A stretch of 64,000 nucleotides of DNA from Sulfobacillus thermosulfidooxidans (lineage in GTDB: Bacteria > Bacillota > Sulfobacillia > Sulfobacillales > Sulfobacillaceae), in assembly GCF_001280565.1 (NCBI RefSeq), contig NZ_LGRO01000001.1, positions 930,001 to 994,000 of the forward strand, read 5' to 3'. Positions 17,669-25,305 of this stretch are shown one piece after another. The position numbers were made by a program, and so were the translations under genes. Every line of letters starts with the position of its first letter. The first letter of the stretch is position 1. Below the pieces are notes generated by a model, which saw only the letters and a list, made by a program, of their open reading frames with translations, was not told where the DNA came from and did no database searches.

Positions 17669-20600
17669 ATGTATCTAAAAAGTATCACCCTCTATGGTTT
17701 TAAATCATTTGCTCAAGATACGCGGATTGCCTTAGAACCAGGCATTAGCGTAATCGTGGGTCCAAACGGAGGCGGCAAAAGTAATGTCATTGACGCCATT
17801 CGTTGGGCTTTAGGGGAGCAACGGGTGAAGGAGCTACGCGCAGAGCGTTGGGAAGATTTGTTGCATGCCAGCAGCCGAAACCAACGGGCGAAAATGGCGG
17901 AAGTCACGCTTTTATTTGATAACCATGATGGAGAAATGGAGAATTGGCCTGACTCTTTGGCCGTCACCCGTCGCTATTATTTATCGGGTGATTCGGAATA
18001 TCTCTTAAATGGACGTGCTGTGCGTTTGAAAGATATTGTGGATTTGTTTCTGGACAGCGGAATTGGGCGATTTAATTATGCGATTATCGGGCAAGGACGA
18101 GTTGAAGCGGCATTGCTGATGAAGCCTAAAGAACGGTTAGAACAATTGGAAGAAGCGGCAGGCATTTCTCGGTACAAAGTGAAACGCAAAGAGACCTTGC
18201 AGCATTTAGCAGATGTTGAACGGAATTTAGAAAGGTTAAGCGATTTAATTGCCGATGTGCGCCAGCAAAAAGATGCGATTGCTGAAGAAGCACGTATCGA
18301 AAAGGAATACCTAGAGTTGCAGCGGCGTCACAGTGAGCTGCAATTGCGGTATCAATTAAGCCAATATTACCTAGCCATGCGCGAAAAACATGAATGGCAA
18401 GAAACTTTACAAACTTTATCAGCACAACGCCACGGTTTGCAACAAGAATTACAAGCGCTGCAAATGCAACAGGAAGAAGTGGTGAAAAAGCGACAACTCC
18501 TCATGCATGAATTGGAGGAGGCTCAAGGGAATTTTGAGAGTCGCAAACAGTCATTGGGCATGGTTGAAACCCGCGTTGCTCGGCTAGAAGCCGAGTTGGA
18601 AGGCCTGGAACGGGAAGCTAATGGCCTGAAACAGCAAGCCCAATGGGTTGCACAACAATTGGAGGAACTTGACGCCAAATATCCTCAACATGATCTCCAC
18701 GCGGCAGTTGAGTCAGACTCTCGTGCTGATGCAAAACTTCAGGATATGGATAAGGATGTTCAGGTTTTAAAACAAGCGTTTGACGCATCGGTGCGTGAAC
18801 GAAATCAACTGGAACAAGATCTGCATGGTTTAGAAAATCAGCAGCAAGAGTTGGAGAAACGCTTAGCTCGGTTAGAAGGCACTTTTCAAATAGTATCCGC
18901 CAACGATGATTTGCTCTCGCGGGTTGAATCCTTAGAACAGGAAGAACGCGAACTTCAATTAGAATGGGGAAAAGCGCAAAAGACTCAGAACCTTTTAAGG
19001 GAAAAACGGCAAAATTTGCAAGGAGAACTTGCGAAAGTTATGGCCTCGATTAATAGCTCCCAGAAAAGACTGTGGGAGCTTCAAGCTCAAGTTAAGGCGT
19101 TGAAATCCCTAGAAGATCAGACGGAAACTCTTCCTCTTAGTGTGCGGGCAGTTTTGCAAGCCCATAAAGCGCATCATCTTGAGGGAATTCTTGGAACCTT
19201 GTCCTCGTTGATTGCCGTTCCTACAGACTATTCTCAAGCCATCGACATCGCGTTGGGAGCCCAGCGTCATGATGTGGTGACAGAAACAGAATGGCACGCG
19301 CGCCAGGTTATTGAATGGCTCAAGCGTCAAAGGGCTGGCCGTGTAACCATTCTTCCCCTTGACCAAATCCGCGAAGCCAGAATTCCCGACCGCGACAGGG
19401 CCTTAAATCAGCAAAAAGGGGTTGTGGGTTGGGCGATTGATCATATTGACTTTGATGAGCGCCTGTTTCCTGCGGTAAGTTATGTATTAGGCCGTGTTCT
19501 GCTCATCGAATCCTTAGACGTGGCCAATGCTATAGGGCGTCTTCATCAGTTTCGATACAAAATGGTGACTCTTGACGGCCAAATCGTTTTGTCGGGAGGA
19601 GCTATTTCAGGAGGAAGTGACCGAAGCCGAAGCAATAATTTTCAGCAAAAGGAAGCGGGACTTGTTGAGCAAATCAATACCTTAACCCAGTCGGTATCAA
19701 GTCAGCAGCGACGCCGGGAAGAACTGGAAGGGCAAATTGCCGAATGGCAACGCCAAGAAGAAGAAGCGCGGATGGTAGTGACACGATGCGCTGAGCGCTT
19801 GAATCATTTACGTGCGCTCTTAGAGGGAGGAAAGTGGAATAAAGACCAGGTTAAGGAACTGATCTCATCGTTAGCAGATCATCGAATCCGCATCGGAGAA
19901 GTTAAACAAGCTTTAGAACAAAAAATTCACTATATTAACACCCTCGACCAAGAACTTTCTGCGCTTAAAGAAGCATATAACACCCGCCGGCAAGCCTATT
20001 TAAATTCCCAGCAAGTTCATAGTCACCGTCTTGAACTAATGGCTCGGTACGCCGAAGAAAAACAACGCTTGACCGTGCAAGCACAGGAAATCTCTCAGCG
20101 ACGGCAACAATTATCAACACAAAGGGAAGAGGTTCTCCGTGAACTTTCGGCTCACCGAGCGGAACGTGAGAATATGATAGAGCGAATTGATGTCGAATCA
20201 CAACGCATTCAGGAGTATCAAAGGACATTGGTGCAAATGGGAGACGCTGTTCAACAGTTGGGAGGCCGCATTCGATCGCTTGACAGTGAGGACCGGAAGA
20301 TGTCCGGGCGGATCACGTATATTGAACAACAGTTGCTTAAAACCACAACCCGATGGGATGGCTATGAGCCACCGGATGGCGAGCCGTTACCGGATGAGGA
20401 AATTCCTCGAGCTAAAACCTTACTCGACGAATGGCAAAGCGCTTTAGATCAGCTAGGTCCCATACGGCCCGGGGTGTATGCCCTTTTTACACAGTTAGAA
20501 GACCGTCTAGCGTATCTCGAATCCGAACGACATGATGTCGAACTCGCCAAAAATGAATTGCGGGAAACCTTGCGGCAAATTGATCATGAGGTGGATGCAC

Positions 20601-21058
20601 GCCTGGCCGAAACGGCTTCTCAAGTAGAGGAGGCATTTAAGCAAGCCTGTTTATCATTGTTGGGAGGAGAAGGCGGATTTCGGTGGATCCAAGGTGATGA
20701 AAGGGGCATTGAATTATGGATCCGACCACCAGGAAAAAAGCCGAGCACCATGACCTTGCTTTCTGGAGGAGAAAAGGCACTCGGAGGCATTGCCTGGCTG
20801 TTTGCCTTATTAAGTGTTCGTCCTTCTCCGTTTGTCGTTCTGGATGAAGTCGAGGCAGCATTAGATGAAGCTAATGCTCAAAGAGTCGCGCAATACATTC
20901 GCGCGCATCACGGACGGACCCAATATGTGATTGTGACGCATCATAAATCAACGATGACTATAGCGGATGCACTGTGGGGTGTGGCTGGGGACGGTCAAGG
21001 TCGCAGTCGATTAGTTTCCGTCCGCATTGAACACACTCCATTAGCAGAGGAAGGATAG
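17669..21058 (+). CDS. smc: chromosome segregation ATPase SMC
   Basis: About 1129 residues, usual for bacterial SMC. The N-terminal head has Walker A (GPNGGGKSN), the middle is long coiled coil interrupted by a hinge (about 490-620), and the C-terminal head has the signature LLSGGEKALG and Walker B (FVVLDEVEAALDEAN). It forms the condensin-like complex that organises and segregates the chromosome. The ATG at 17669 follows GGATGG and gives the usual MYLKSITLYGFKSF start; ATGs at 17656 and 17660 are less well placed. Promoter not clear. ftsY follows 4 bases after the stop. Confidence 0.96.
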   Translation: MYLKSITLYGFKSFAQDTRIALEPGISVIVGPNGGGKSNVIDAIRWALGEQRVKELRAERWEDLLHASSRNQRAKMAEVTLLFDNHDGEMENWPDSLAVTRRYYLSGDSEYLLNGRAVRLKDIVDLFLDSGIGRFNYAIIGQGRVEAALLMKPKERLEQLEEAAGISRYKVKRKETLQHLADVERNLERLSDLIADVRQQKDAIAEEARIEKEYLELQRRHSELQLRYQLSQYYLAMREKHEWQETLQTLSAQRHGLQQELQALQMQQEEVVKKRQLLMHELEEAQGNFESRKQSLGMVETRVARLEAELEGLEREANGLKQQAQWVAQQLEELDAKYPQHDLHAAVESDSRADAKLQDMDKDVQVLKQAFDASVRERNQLEQDLHGLENQQQELEKRLARLEGTFQIVSANDDLLSRVESLEQEERELQLEWGKAQKTQNLLREKRQNLQGELAKVMASINSSQKRLWELQAQVKALKSLEDQTETLPLSVRAVLQAHKAHHLEGILGTLSSLIAVPTDYSQAIDIALGAQRHDVVTETEWHARQVIEWLKRQRAGRVTILPLDQIREARIPDRDRALNQQKGVVGWAIDHIDFDERLFPAVSYVLGRVLLIESLDVANAIGRLHQFRYKMVTLDGQIVLSGGAISGGSDRSRSNNFQQKEAGLVEQINTLTQSVSSQQRRREELEGQIAEWQRQEEEARMVVTRCAERLNHLRALLEGGKWNKDQVKELISSLADHRIRIGEVKQALEQKIHYINTLDQELSALKEAYNTRRQAYLNSQQVHSHRLELMARYAEEKQRLTVQAQEISQRRQQLSTQREEVLRELSAHRAERENMIERIDVESQRIQEYQRTLVQMGDAVQQLGGRIRSLDSEDRKMSGRITYIEQQLLKTTTRWDGYEPPDGEPLPDEEIPRAKTLLDEWQSALDQLGPIRPGVYALFTQLEDRLAYLESERHDVELAKNELRETLRQIDHEVDARLAETASQVEEAFKQACLSLLGGEGGFRWIQGDERGIELWIRPPGKKPSTMTLLSGGEKALGGIAWLFALLSVRPSPFVVLDEVEAALDEANAQRVAQYIRAHHGRTQYVIVTHHKSTMTIADALWGVAGDGQGRSRLVSVRIEHTPLAEEG

Positions 21059-21062
21059 GTGA

Positions 21063-21983
21063 ATGGCAATGGCTGGTTTTTGGAATCGTTTAAAAGAAGG
21101 AATGACTCGTACTCGAGACAGTTTAGGTGGACGTCTGCGGACACTGTTTCAAGGACGCCAATGGGATGAGTCCTTATGGGATCAGCTCGAAGAAATCCTA
21201 TTTGAAGCTGATCTTGGATATGATACGGTGGACTACCTCTTGACCCAATTGCGAGAAGAAGTCCGGATTGCGCATCCCCAGCGTGCAGATGACGTCATGG
21301 AATTGCTCCGGCGCATTATGGTGAACCTATTTGAAAAAGCATCTGATCCTACCCTTCTTGATCCGCAAAGACCTAGTATATGGTTAATGGTTGGTGTCAA
21401 TGGCACGGGGAAAACAACCACGGCGGGAAAATTTGCGTACATGATGAAACGCCAAGGGTACCAGGTTATATTGGGGGCGGCCGATACATTTCGGGCTGCC
21501 GCAGTTGAACAGCTGCAGGAATGGGGTCAACGAGCCGGTGTTGACGTAATTAGCCAAGGGGCGGGGGCCGATTCTGCTGCTGTAGCTTATGATACCGTTC
21601 AAGCGGCCATTGCCCGTTCTCGTGACTTAGCAATTATTGATACGGCGGGACGATTGCACAATAAATCGAATCTTATGCAGGAATTGCAAAAAGTGGTTCG
21701 GGTGATTCGGCGCGAACGGCCCGATGCGCCCCATCAAGTCTGGTTGGTTATTGATGCGACGACCGGTCAAAATGGTTTAGCTCAGGCTCAAGTGTTTTTG
21801 GAGGCGGTTCATGTAACGGGAATTGTCCTCACGAAACTCGATGGGACAGCTAAAGGGGGCATTGCGCTGTCGATAAAACGGGAACTGGGTGTTCCCATTC
21901 GTTTTATCGGTGTCGGAGAAAAAGTGGAAGATCTGATGCCGTTTGACGCGGAAAGTTATGTCCGTGCCATTTTAGGCGATTGA
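21063..21983 (+). CDS. ftsY: signal recognition particle receptor FtsY
   Basis: 306 residues, essentially the NG domain with almost no acidic A domain. P-loop [13 protein letters not shown], then [16 protein letters not shown] and [10 protein letters not shown] mark an SRP GTPase. It receives the Ffh-ribosome complex at the membrane. In relatives ylxM-ffh follows directly; here a 3 kb insertion separates them. Confidence 0.96.
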   Translation: MAMAGFWNRLKEGMTRTRDSLGGRLRTLFQGRQWDESLWDQLEEILFEADLGYDTVDYLLTQLREEVRIAHPQRADDVMELLRRIMVNLFEKASDPTLLDPQRPSIWLMVGVNGTGKTTTAGKFAYMMKRQGYQVILGAADTFRAAAVEQLQEWGQRAGVDVISQGAGADSAAVAYDTVQAAIARSRDLAIIDTAGRLHNKSNLMQELQKVVRVIRRERPDAPHQVWLVIDATTGQNGLAQAQVFLEAVHVTGIVLTKLDGTAKGGIALSIKRELGVPIRFIGVGEKVEDLMPFDAESYVRAILGD

Positions 21984-22009
21984 CGCCTTTTCTCCTGCCC
22001 ACGTATACT
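21980..22009 (+). promoter_or_regulatory. promoter for the riboswitch-controlled sugar operon
   Basis: TTGACG (21980-21985), 18 bases, TATACT (22004-22009). The -35 overlaps the ftsY stop. Transcription from about 22016 would begin just before the riboswitch aptamer. Confidence 0.75.
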
Positions 22010-22026
22010 CAAAATATACCTTGATA

Positions 22027-22196
22027 ACGCCGAATTCGATTAAGAAGCGGAGGACCCGTTCCTTTTGGGGTGAATTGCTATGCAACGGGCATGCTCGCAG
22101 CCCGAACCCGTCAGCTAACTTCGCAGGCGTAGGGGGCTCAAGGTCTAATAATTCATTTGACTCCTTCCCCCGGGAAATATCCGGGGCTTTGTTTTG
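22027..22196 (+). promoter_or_regulatory. cyclic-di-AMP riboswitch (ydaO/yuaA type) with terminator
   Basis: The leader contains the hallmark conserved blocks of the ydaO class: CGCCGAA at the start, GCGGAGGACCC, TTGGGGTGAAT, and AGCCCGAACCCGTCAGCTAA, ending GCGTAGGGGG (aptamer about 22027-22135). It is followed by a terminator hairpin, CCCCGG (22168-22173) with CCGGGG (22181-22186), and a T-rich tail (to 22196), then the gene's ribosome site. In known members c-di-AMP binding favours termination, so high c-di-AMP should switch the downstream genes off. Confidence 0.92.
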
Positions 22197-22221
22197 CCCG
22201 GTTCGATGGAGGTTATGCACG

Positions 22222-23448
22222 ATGATGAAACGTGTTCTACAAATCTCCTTACGCGCCGATCCGTTAAATCCCTTGGACGGCGGTGAAACGGGAGGTCAAC
22301 AAGTTATTGTTCGGCAAATGGGCCGAAATCTTCAGCATCTAGGTTATGCCGTCGATATTATTACATTACGTCAACAAGACCACTTACCCGAACGCTACTC
22401 CTTTGGCCATTTGGGACAAGTCATTCGACTGACCGGCTGGGAAGGGCGCTTGTCGTCAGATGAGGATTGGCATCGCAATCAGGACGCGATTATTCAGCAA
22501 GCGTTAACGTGGATTCGCGAACAACATCGCGAATACCATATTATCCATAGTCATTTCTGGATTTCGGGAATGGTGGCTGTGCGCCTGGCCCATGAATTGG
22601 GTATACCCTGGATTCATTCGCCATATAAAATGGGTCAATGGATTATGCGACCTGGGGATGAAATGTCCTCCATCCGATTACAAACCGAGCGCCAACTCAT
22701 TGAACAAGCCCAGGGCGTTGTGGTGCCCTATTTGAAAGAAAGTGAAATGATTCATCAAATGGCGCCGAAAGTGCCTATTTATGTTGTACCACCCGCTGTC
22801 GATATCACTAATTTCTTTGTGCGGGATGCTGGACCGTTATTACGAGGATTGGGCTTAAATAAGCCTCCGATTTTATATGTCGGCCGTTTGAATAAAGGAC
22901 GGGGAATTCAAGAAGTACTTGAGGTGATGACGCGTACTTCGTTGCCTTTGGATTTAACACTCTTGGTTATTGGGGGAAGTCCCGGTGAGGTTGTAGACGG
23001 ACAGCCAACGAACCCGACTTTGCGCTCTTTAGCCGAAAAACTTAACGGGCATGTGAGGTTTCTCGGTCCCATGCCTCATCACGCCATTGCCACCTATATG
23101 GGTTCATCCACGGTGTTAATTGCACCGAATCAAGGAGCGACTCTGGGTATGGCTGTAATTGAAGCTATGGCGTCAGGTTGTGCCGTTGTCGGAACCAACG
23201 TGCCGGGTGTGGAAGACTGGATTGAGCCCGGATTCACGGGCATTCTCGTTGAGCGTTCGCGTATTGACCAATTATGGCAAAACGCGTTAGAGTTGTGGCA
23301 AACTCCTAATCGTGCCAGACAAATGGGAACTAACGGGCAAGAAATTATTCAACGACACCACACCGTTAACCACATGGCACAACGGCTACATGTAGTGTAT
23401 GAGGAGGTGGCGTCCAGTGGCCGCCATCAAGCGGGTGTTGGCTACTGA
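22222..23448 (+). CDS. GT4-family glycosyltransferase, sucrose-phosphate-synthase-like
   Basis: 408 residues from the ATG at 22222 after GGAGG; the earlier reading frame overlaps the riboswitch and is rejected. The N-terminal GGETGGQQVIVRQMGRNLQ resembles the TGGQ motif of sucrose-phosphate and sucrose synthases and MshA. The nucleotide-sugar-binding region is in the C-terminal Rossmann half (ILYVGRLNKGRG; ATLGMAVIEAMASG). The first glutamate of the common E-x7-E motif is replaced by alanine. The next gene is a sucrose-phosphatase-like HAD enzyme, so I infer formation of a disaccharide phosphate, most likely sucrose-6-phosphate; mannosylfructose- or glucosylglycerol-phosphate synthesis are alternatives. 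Confidence 0.72.
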   Translation: MMKRVLQISLRADPLNPLDGGETGGQQVIVRQMGRNLQHLGYAVDIITLRQQDHLPERYSFGHLGQVIRLTGWEGRLSSDEDWHRNQDAIIQQALTWIREQHREYHIIHSHFWISGMVAVRLAHELGIPWIHSPYKMGQWIMRPGDEMSSIRLQTERQLIEQAQGVVVPYLKESEMIHQMAPKVPIYVVPPAVDITNFFVRDAGPLLRGLGLNKPPILYVGRLNKGRGIQEVLEVMTRTSLPLDLTLLVIGGSPGEVVDGQPTNPTLRSLAEKLNGHVRFLGPMPHHAIATYMGSSTVLIAPNQGATLGMAVIEAMASGCAVVGTNVPGVEDWIEPGFTGILVERSRIDQLWQNALELWQTPNRARQMGTNGQEIIQRHHTVNHMAQRLHVVYEEVASSGRHQAGVGY

Positions 23449-24139
23449 TATCGATGGAACCTTAATCGGCCATGGGGGAGAACAGGCAGTTCGGGATTAT
23501 CTTTTGGCTCATCCCGAGCTTGGAGTTATTTATCTTACCGGTCGTACGCTGAACAATGCCTGCTCAATTATTACACGCTATGGGTTTCCCACACCGCTTG
23601 CGATCGCAACCGATGTGGGAGCCGACATTTATTGGGGTCCCCACTTCGAAGTCGATGAATATTGGGCATTTGAACAACGTCGTAATTGGTCGCCGCGGCG
23701 CCTTCGCACGGCACTAAGCGAAGTGTCCGGGGTCATTTATCGGGGACGCAGTTCCCATTGGCGTGTCGCTTTTGAACTTCAAGATCCGAGTTTATTGCCG
23801 ATTGTGAAATCGTATTTAACCCAGCATCATTTAACAGTGCGGATGTTATGGTATCCCAATGAAAGCCGACTTGATATCTTGCCCTGTACTGCACTGAAAA
23901 GCCGTGCCTTGCAGTATATTTTGCGCCGCATTGGTGTCAAAGCGCAAAATTGTTTTGTCGCGGGGGATGCAGAAAATGACGGCGATATGTTGGCTAACCA
24001 CTATCCCGGTGTTTTGGTGGCCAATGGGGATGCTTCGGTAAGAAATTGCCTGCCTGAATGGATCGTGCGTTCGCGCTATCCGGGCGCATTAGGTGTTTTA
24101 GATGGACTGCAGCAGTGGTTAGAACCACAAAGTCAATAA
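23417..24139 (+). CDS. HAD-IIB phosphatase, sucrose-phosphate-phosphatase-like
   Basis: 240 residues from the GTG at 23417, 7 bases after GAGGAGGTG; it overlaps the glycosyltransferase by 32 bases. HAD motifs: DIDGT (I), YLTGRT (II), LKSRAL (III) and GDAENDGDM (IV). The stretch ATDVGADIYWG matches the cap-entry motif of sucrose-phosphate phosphatases. It would remove the phosphate from the product of the preceding enzyme and make the pathway irreversible. Shares the c-di-AMP riboswitch with it. Confidence 0.75.
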   Translation: MAAIKRVLATDIDGTLIGHGGEQAVRDYLLAHPELGVIYLTGRTLNNACSIITRYGFPTPLAIATDVGADIYWGPHFEVDEYWAFEQRRNWSPRRLRTALSEVSGVIYRGRSSHWRVAFELQDPSLLPIVKSYLTQHHLTVRMLWYPNESRLDILPCTALKSRALQYILRRIGVKAQNCFVAGDAENDGDMLANHYPGVLVANGDASVRNCLPEWIVRSRYPGALGVLDGLQQWLEPQSQ

Positions 24140-24249
24140 CGACTGAGGCTTGCATAGACTCGTCCGAAGAAGCCCAAAGCCAAGCCCCTTTATGCATGGT
24201 CAAAACTTACAATAATATGCCTTTTTAAATAATCCATGTGGGCATTTGT

Positions 24250-24331
24250 CATCATGCTCCAACACAGGAACGCGGCGAGCGTCTTTTTAATGCTAAGAAC
24301 GCCTGATTGTGTGGCAGCATGATGGTTTTTT
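24250..24331 (+). terminator. long imperfect inverted repeat ending in a T run
   Basis: 17 bases at 24250-24266 pair with 24308-24324 with two mismatches, enclosing about 41 bases, and TTTTTT follows at 24326-24331. It could terminate the sugar operon. The large loop is atypical, so it could instead be a relic of a mobile sequence next to the IS605 debris. Confidence 0.5.
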
Positions 24332-24354
24332 GTCCAATTAGCTTCCTTGAACCT

Positions 24355-24444
24355 CCGCGCCCTAAAGGACGGAGATTCTGGGGGAACCACCATGGCTGCG
24401 TCGCGGGGCGTGAGACCATCGGAGTGACCCTCCTGATTCGCCAC
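24355..24444 (-). pseudogene. possible 3' remnant of IS605 tnpB
   Basis: On the minus strand the frame reads VPPESPSFRARRFKEA across the left hairpin. This kind of peptide is what the right end of many IS605 elements encodes at the C terminus of annotated TnpB proteins. No RuvC catalytic motif or zinc finger remains. The assignment rests on the end sequence and on the adjacent tnpA remnant. Confidence 0.4.
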
Positions 24445-24516
24445 CTTGTCCCGCCAGCATCATCGGGGATTGTATCGCATGACGTCAGGGATGTCTAGAA
24501 GCATTTGGGGGCTTAA

Positions 24517-24771
24517 GAGTTGATCACCTACCCGCTGAAGGTCGCCATTTCTCGACGGGTGAATAGCCTCAAGGGCGTTTCCTCCCGACTGATCCGTAAG
24601 AAGCCCTATACAAGCATTGAGCGAGCGCTGTGGGGTGGCAGCCTCTGGTCCCCAAGTTATTTTGCCGGGTCGGCTGGCGAAGCCCCACTGTCGATCATCA
24701 AGCAATACATCGAGCAACAGGAAACGCCGGATGGACCCCTGCGGGGTCAGCGCCTGATATCTCCGCCCTGA
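24517..24771 (+). pseudogene. tnpA: IS200/IS605 transposase TnpA, C-terminal fragment
   Basis: About 84 residues beginning ELITYPLKVAISRRVNSLKG and containing SSRLIRKK, LWSPSYFAGS and IIKQYIEQQ, the familiar C-terminal half of the Y1 (HUH) transposase including the helix region that carries the catalytic tyrosine (IIKQYIEQQ). The N-terminal half with the HUH histidines is gone; a stop lies directly upstream. The stop codon falls inside the end hairpin. Confidence 0.85.
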
Positions 24772-24869
24772 ACGGCGGAGTTTTACGGCGCATCTGATAA
24801 ATAAACGAATAGACGGATAGACGAAATACGTGAGTTTGACCACACCGCAGTGGGTTTGGAATTTTGACA

Positions 24870-24898
24870 TTGACATTCCGCTATTCGTTCAGTATGAT
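24870..24898 (+). promoter_or_regulatory. promoter for ylxM-ffh
   Basis: TTGACA (24870-24875), 17 bases, TATGAT (24893-24898). A second TTGACA lies 6 bases upstream (24864-24869). The start of transcription should be near 24905, immediately before a perfect hairpin. The spacer holds CTATTCGTT (24881-24889), inverted relative to AACGAATAG at 24804-24812. Confidence 0.85.
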
Positions 24899-24907
24899 GG
24901 GTTTTGT

Positions 24908-24931
24908 CTGTTAAGCATTTTTGCTTAACAG
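24908..24931 (+). promoter_or_regulatory. perfect 10-bp stem-loop at the 5' end of the ylxM-ffh transcript
   Basis: CTGTTAAGCA (24908-24917), loop TTTT, TGCTTAACAG (24922-24931). It begins about 3 bases after the predicted transcription start and ends 17 bases before the ylxM GTG. No T tract follows, so it is not a terminator; it may protect the 5' end or bind a regulator. Confidence 0.6.
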
Positions 24932-24948
24932 CAGACCGGGGTGGGACT

Positions 24949-25305
24949 GTGGAACGTCTGAACCGTGAACGTGCCAATATCTTATATGATATCTATGGCC
25001 AAATGCTGACTGACCACCAAAGAGATGTTTGGCGCTTGTATTATTTGGAAGACTGGTCGCTCATGGAAATCGCAGAAGCCAAAAATGTTAGCCGAGCGGC
25101 GATCCACGATTTACTCGATCGGAGCGCGAAAACATTAGAACAGTGGGAAAGGCAGTTGTCGCTTATAGATCATATGACGCGGCGCCAACAACAACTGAAA
25201 TCCCTTTGGAAACTCATTCACAGTGCACCCAAGGGACCGTGGCAAGTTGAAGCAGAGAAGATTATTGAGGAACTGGCAGGAGAGGAGGGGCTATTAGATG
25301 TTTGA
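24949..25305 (+). CDS. ylxM: YlxM/p13 family helix-turn-helix protein
   Basis: 118 residues from the GTG at 24949; an earlier TTG would place the start inside the leader hairpin. ILYDIYGQMLTDHQRDVWRLYYLEDWSLMEIAEAKNVSRAAIHDLLDR is the typical YlxM sigma-region-4-like HTH. The family is always next to ffh and is thought to modulate the SRP pathway. Overlaps ffh by 8 bases. Confidence 0.9.
   Translation: MERLNRERANILYDIYGQMLTDHQRDVWRLYYLEDWSLMEIAEAKNVSRAAIHDLLDRSAKTLEQWERQLSLIDHMTRRQQQLKSLWKLIHSAPKGPWQVEAEKIIEELAGEEGLLDV

Larger units (their letters stand above)
24345..24790. mobile_element. decayed IS200/IS605-type element (internal deletion)
   Basis: Two subterminal-type hairpins with the same CTCCG/CGGAG foot, at 24353-24374 and 24761-24780, flank remnants of divergent genes: a minus-strand tail resembling the end of TnpB on the left and the C-terminal part of TnpA on the right. 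The 5' halves of both genes, which would lie in the middle, are missing. The element is therefore an immobile deletion derivative on its own, though ends recognised by a transposase elsewhere might still be mobilised. Confidence 0.65.

Noticed and set aside
22021-22221. N-terminal extension of the glycosyltransferase
   Set aside because: The sequence is the c-di-AMP riboswitch and terminator; a well-spaced GGAGG-ATG lies at 22222.
24460-24876. 138-residue minus-strand reading frame over the IS remnant and ylxM promoter
   Set aside because: Shadow of the tnpA fragment and promoter region; no family resemblance.
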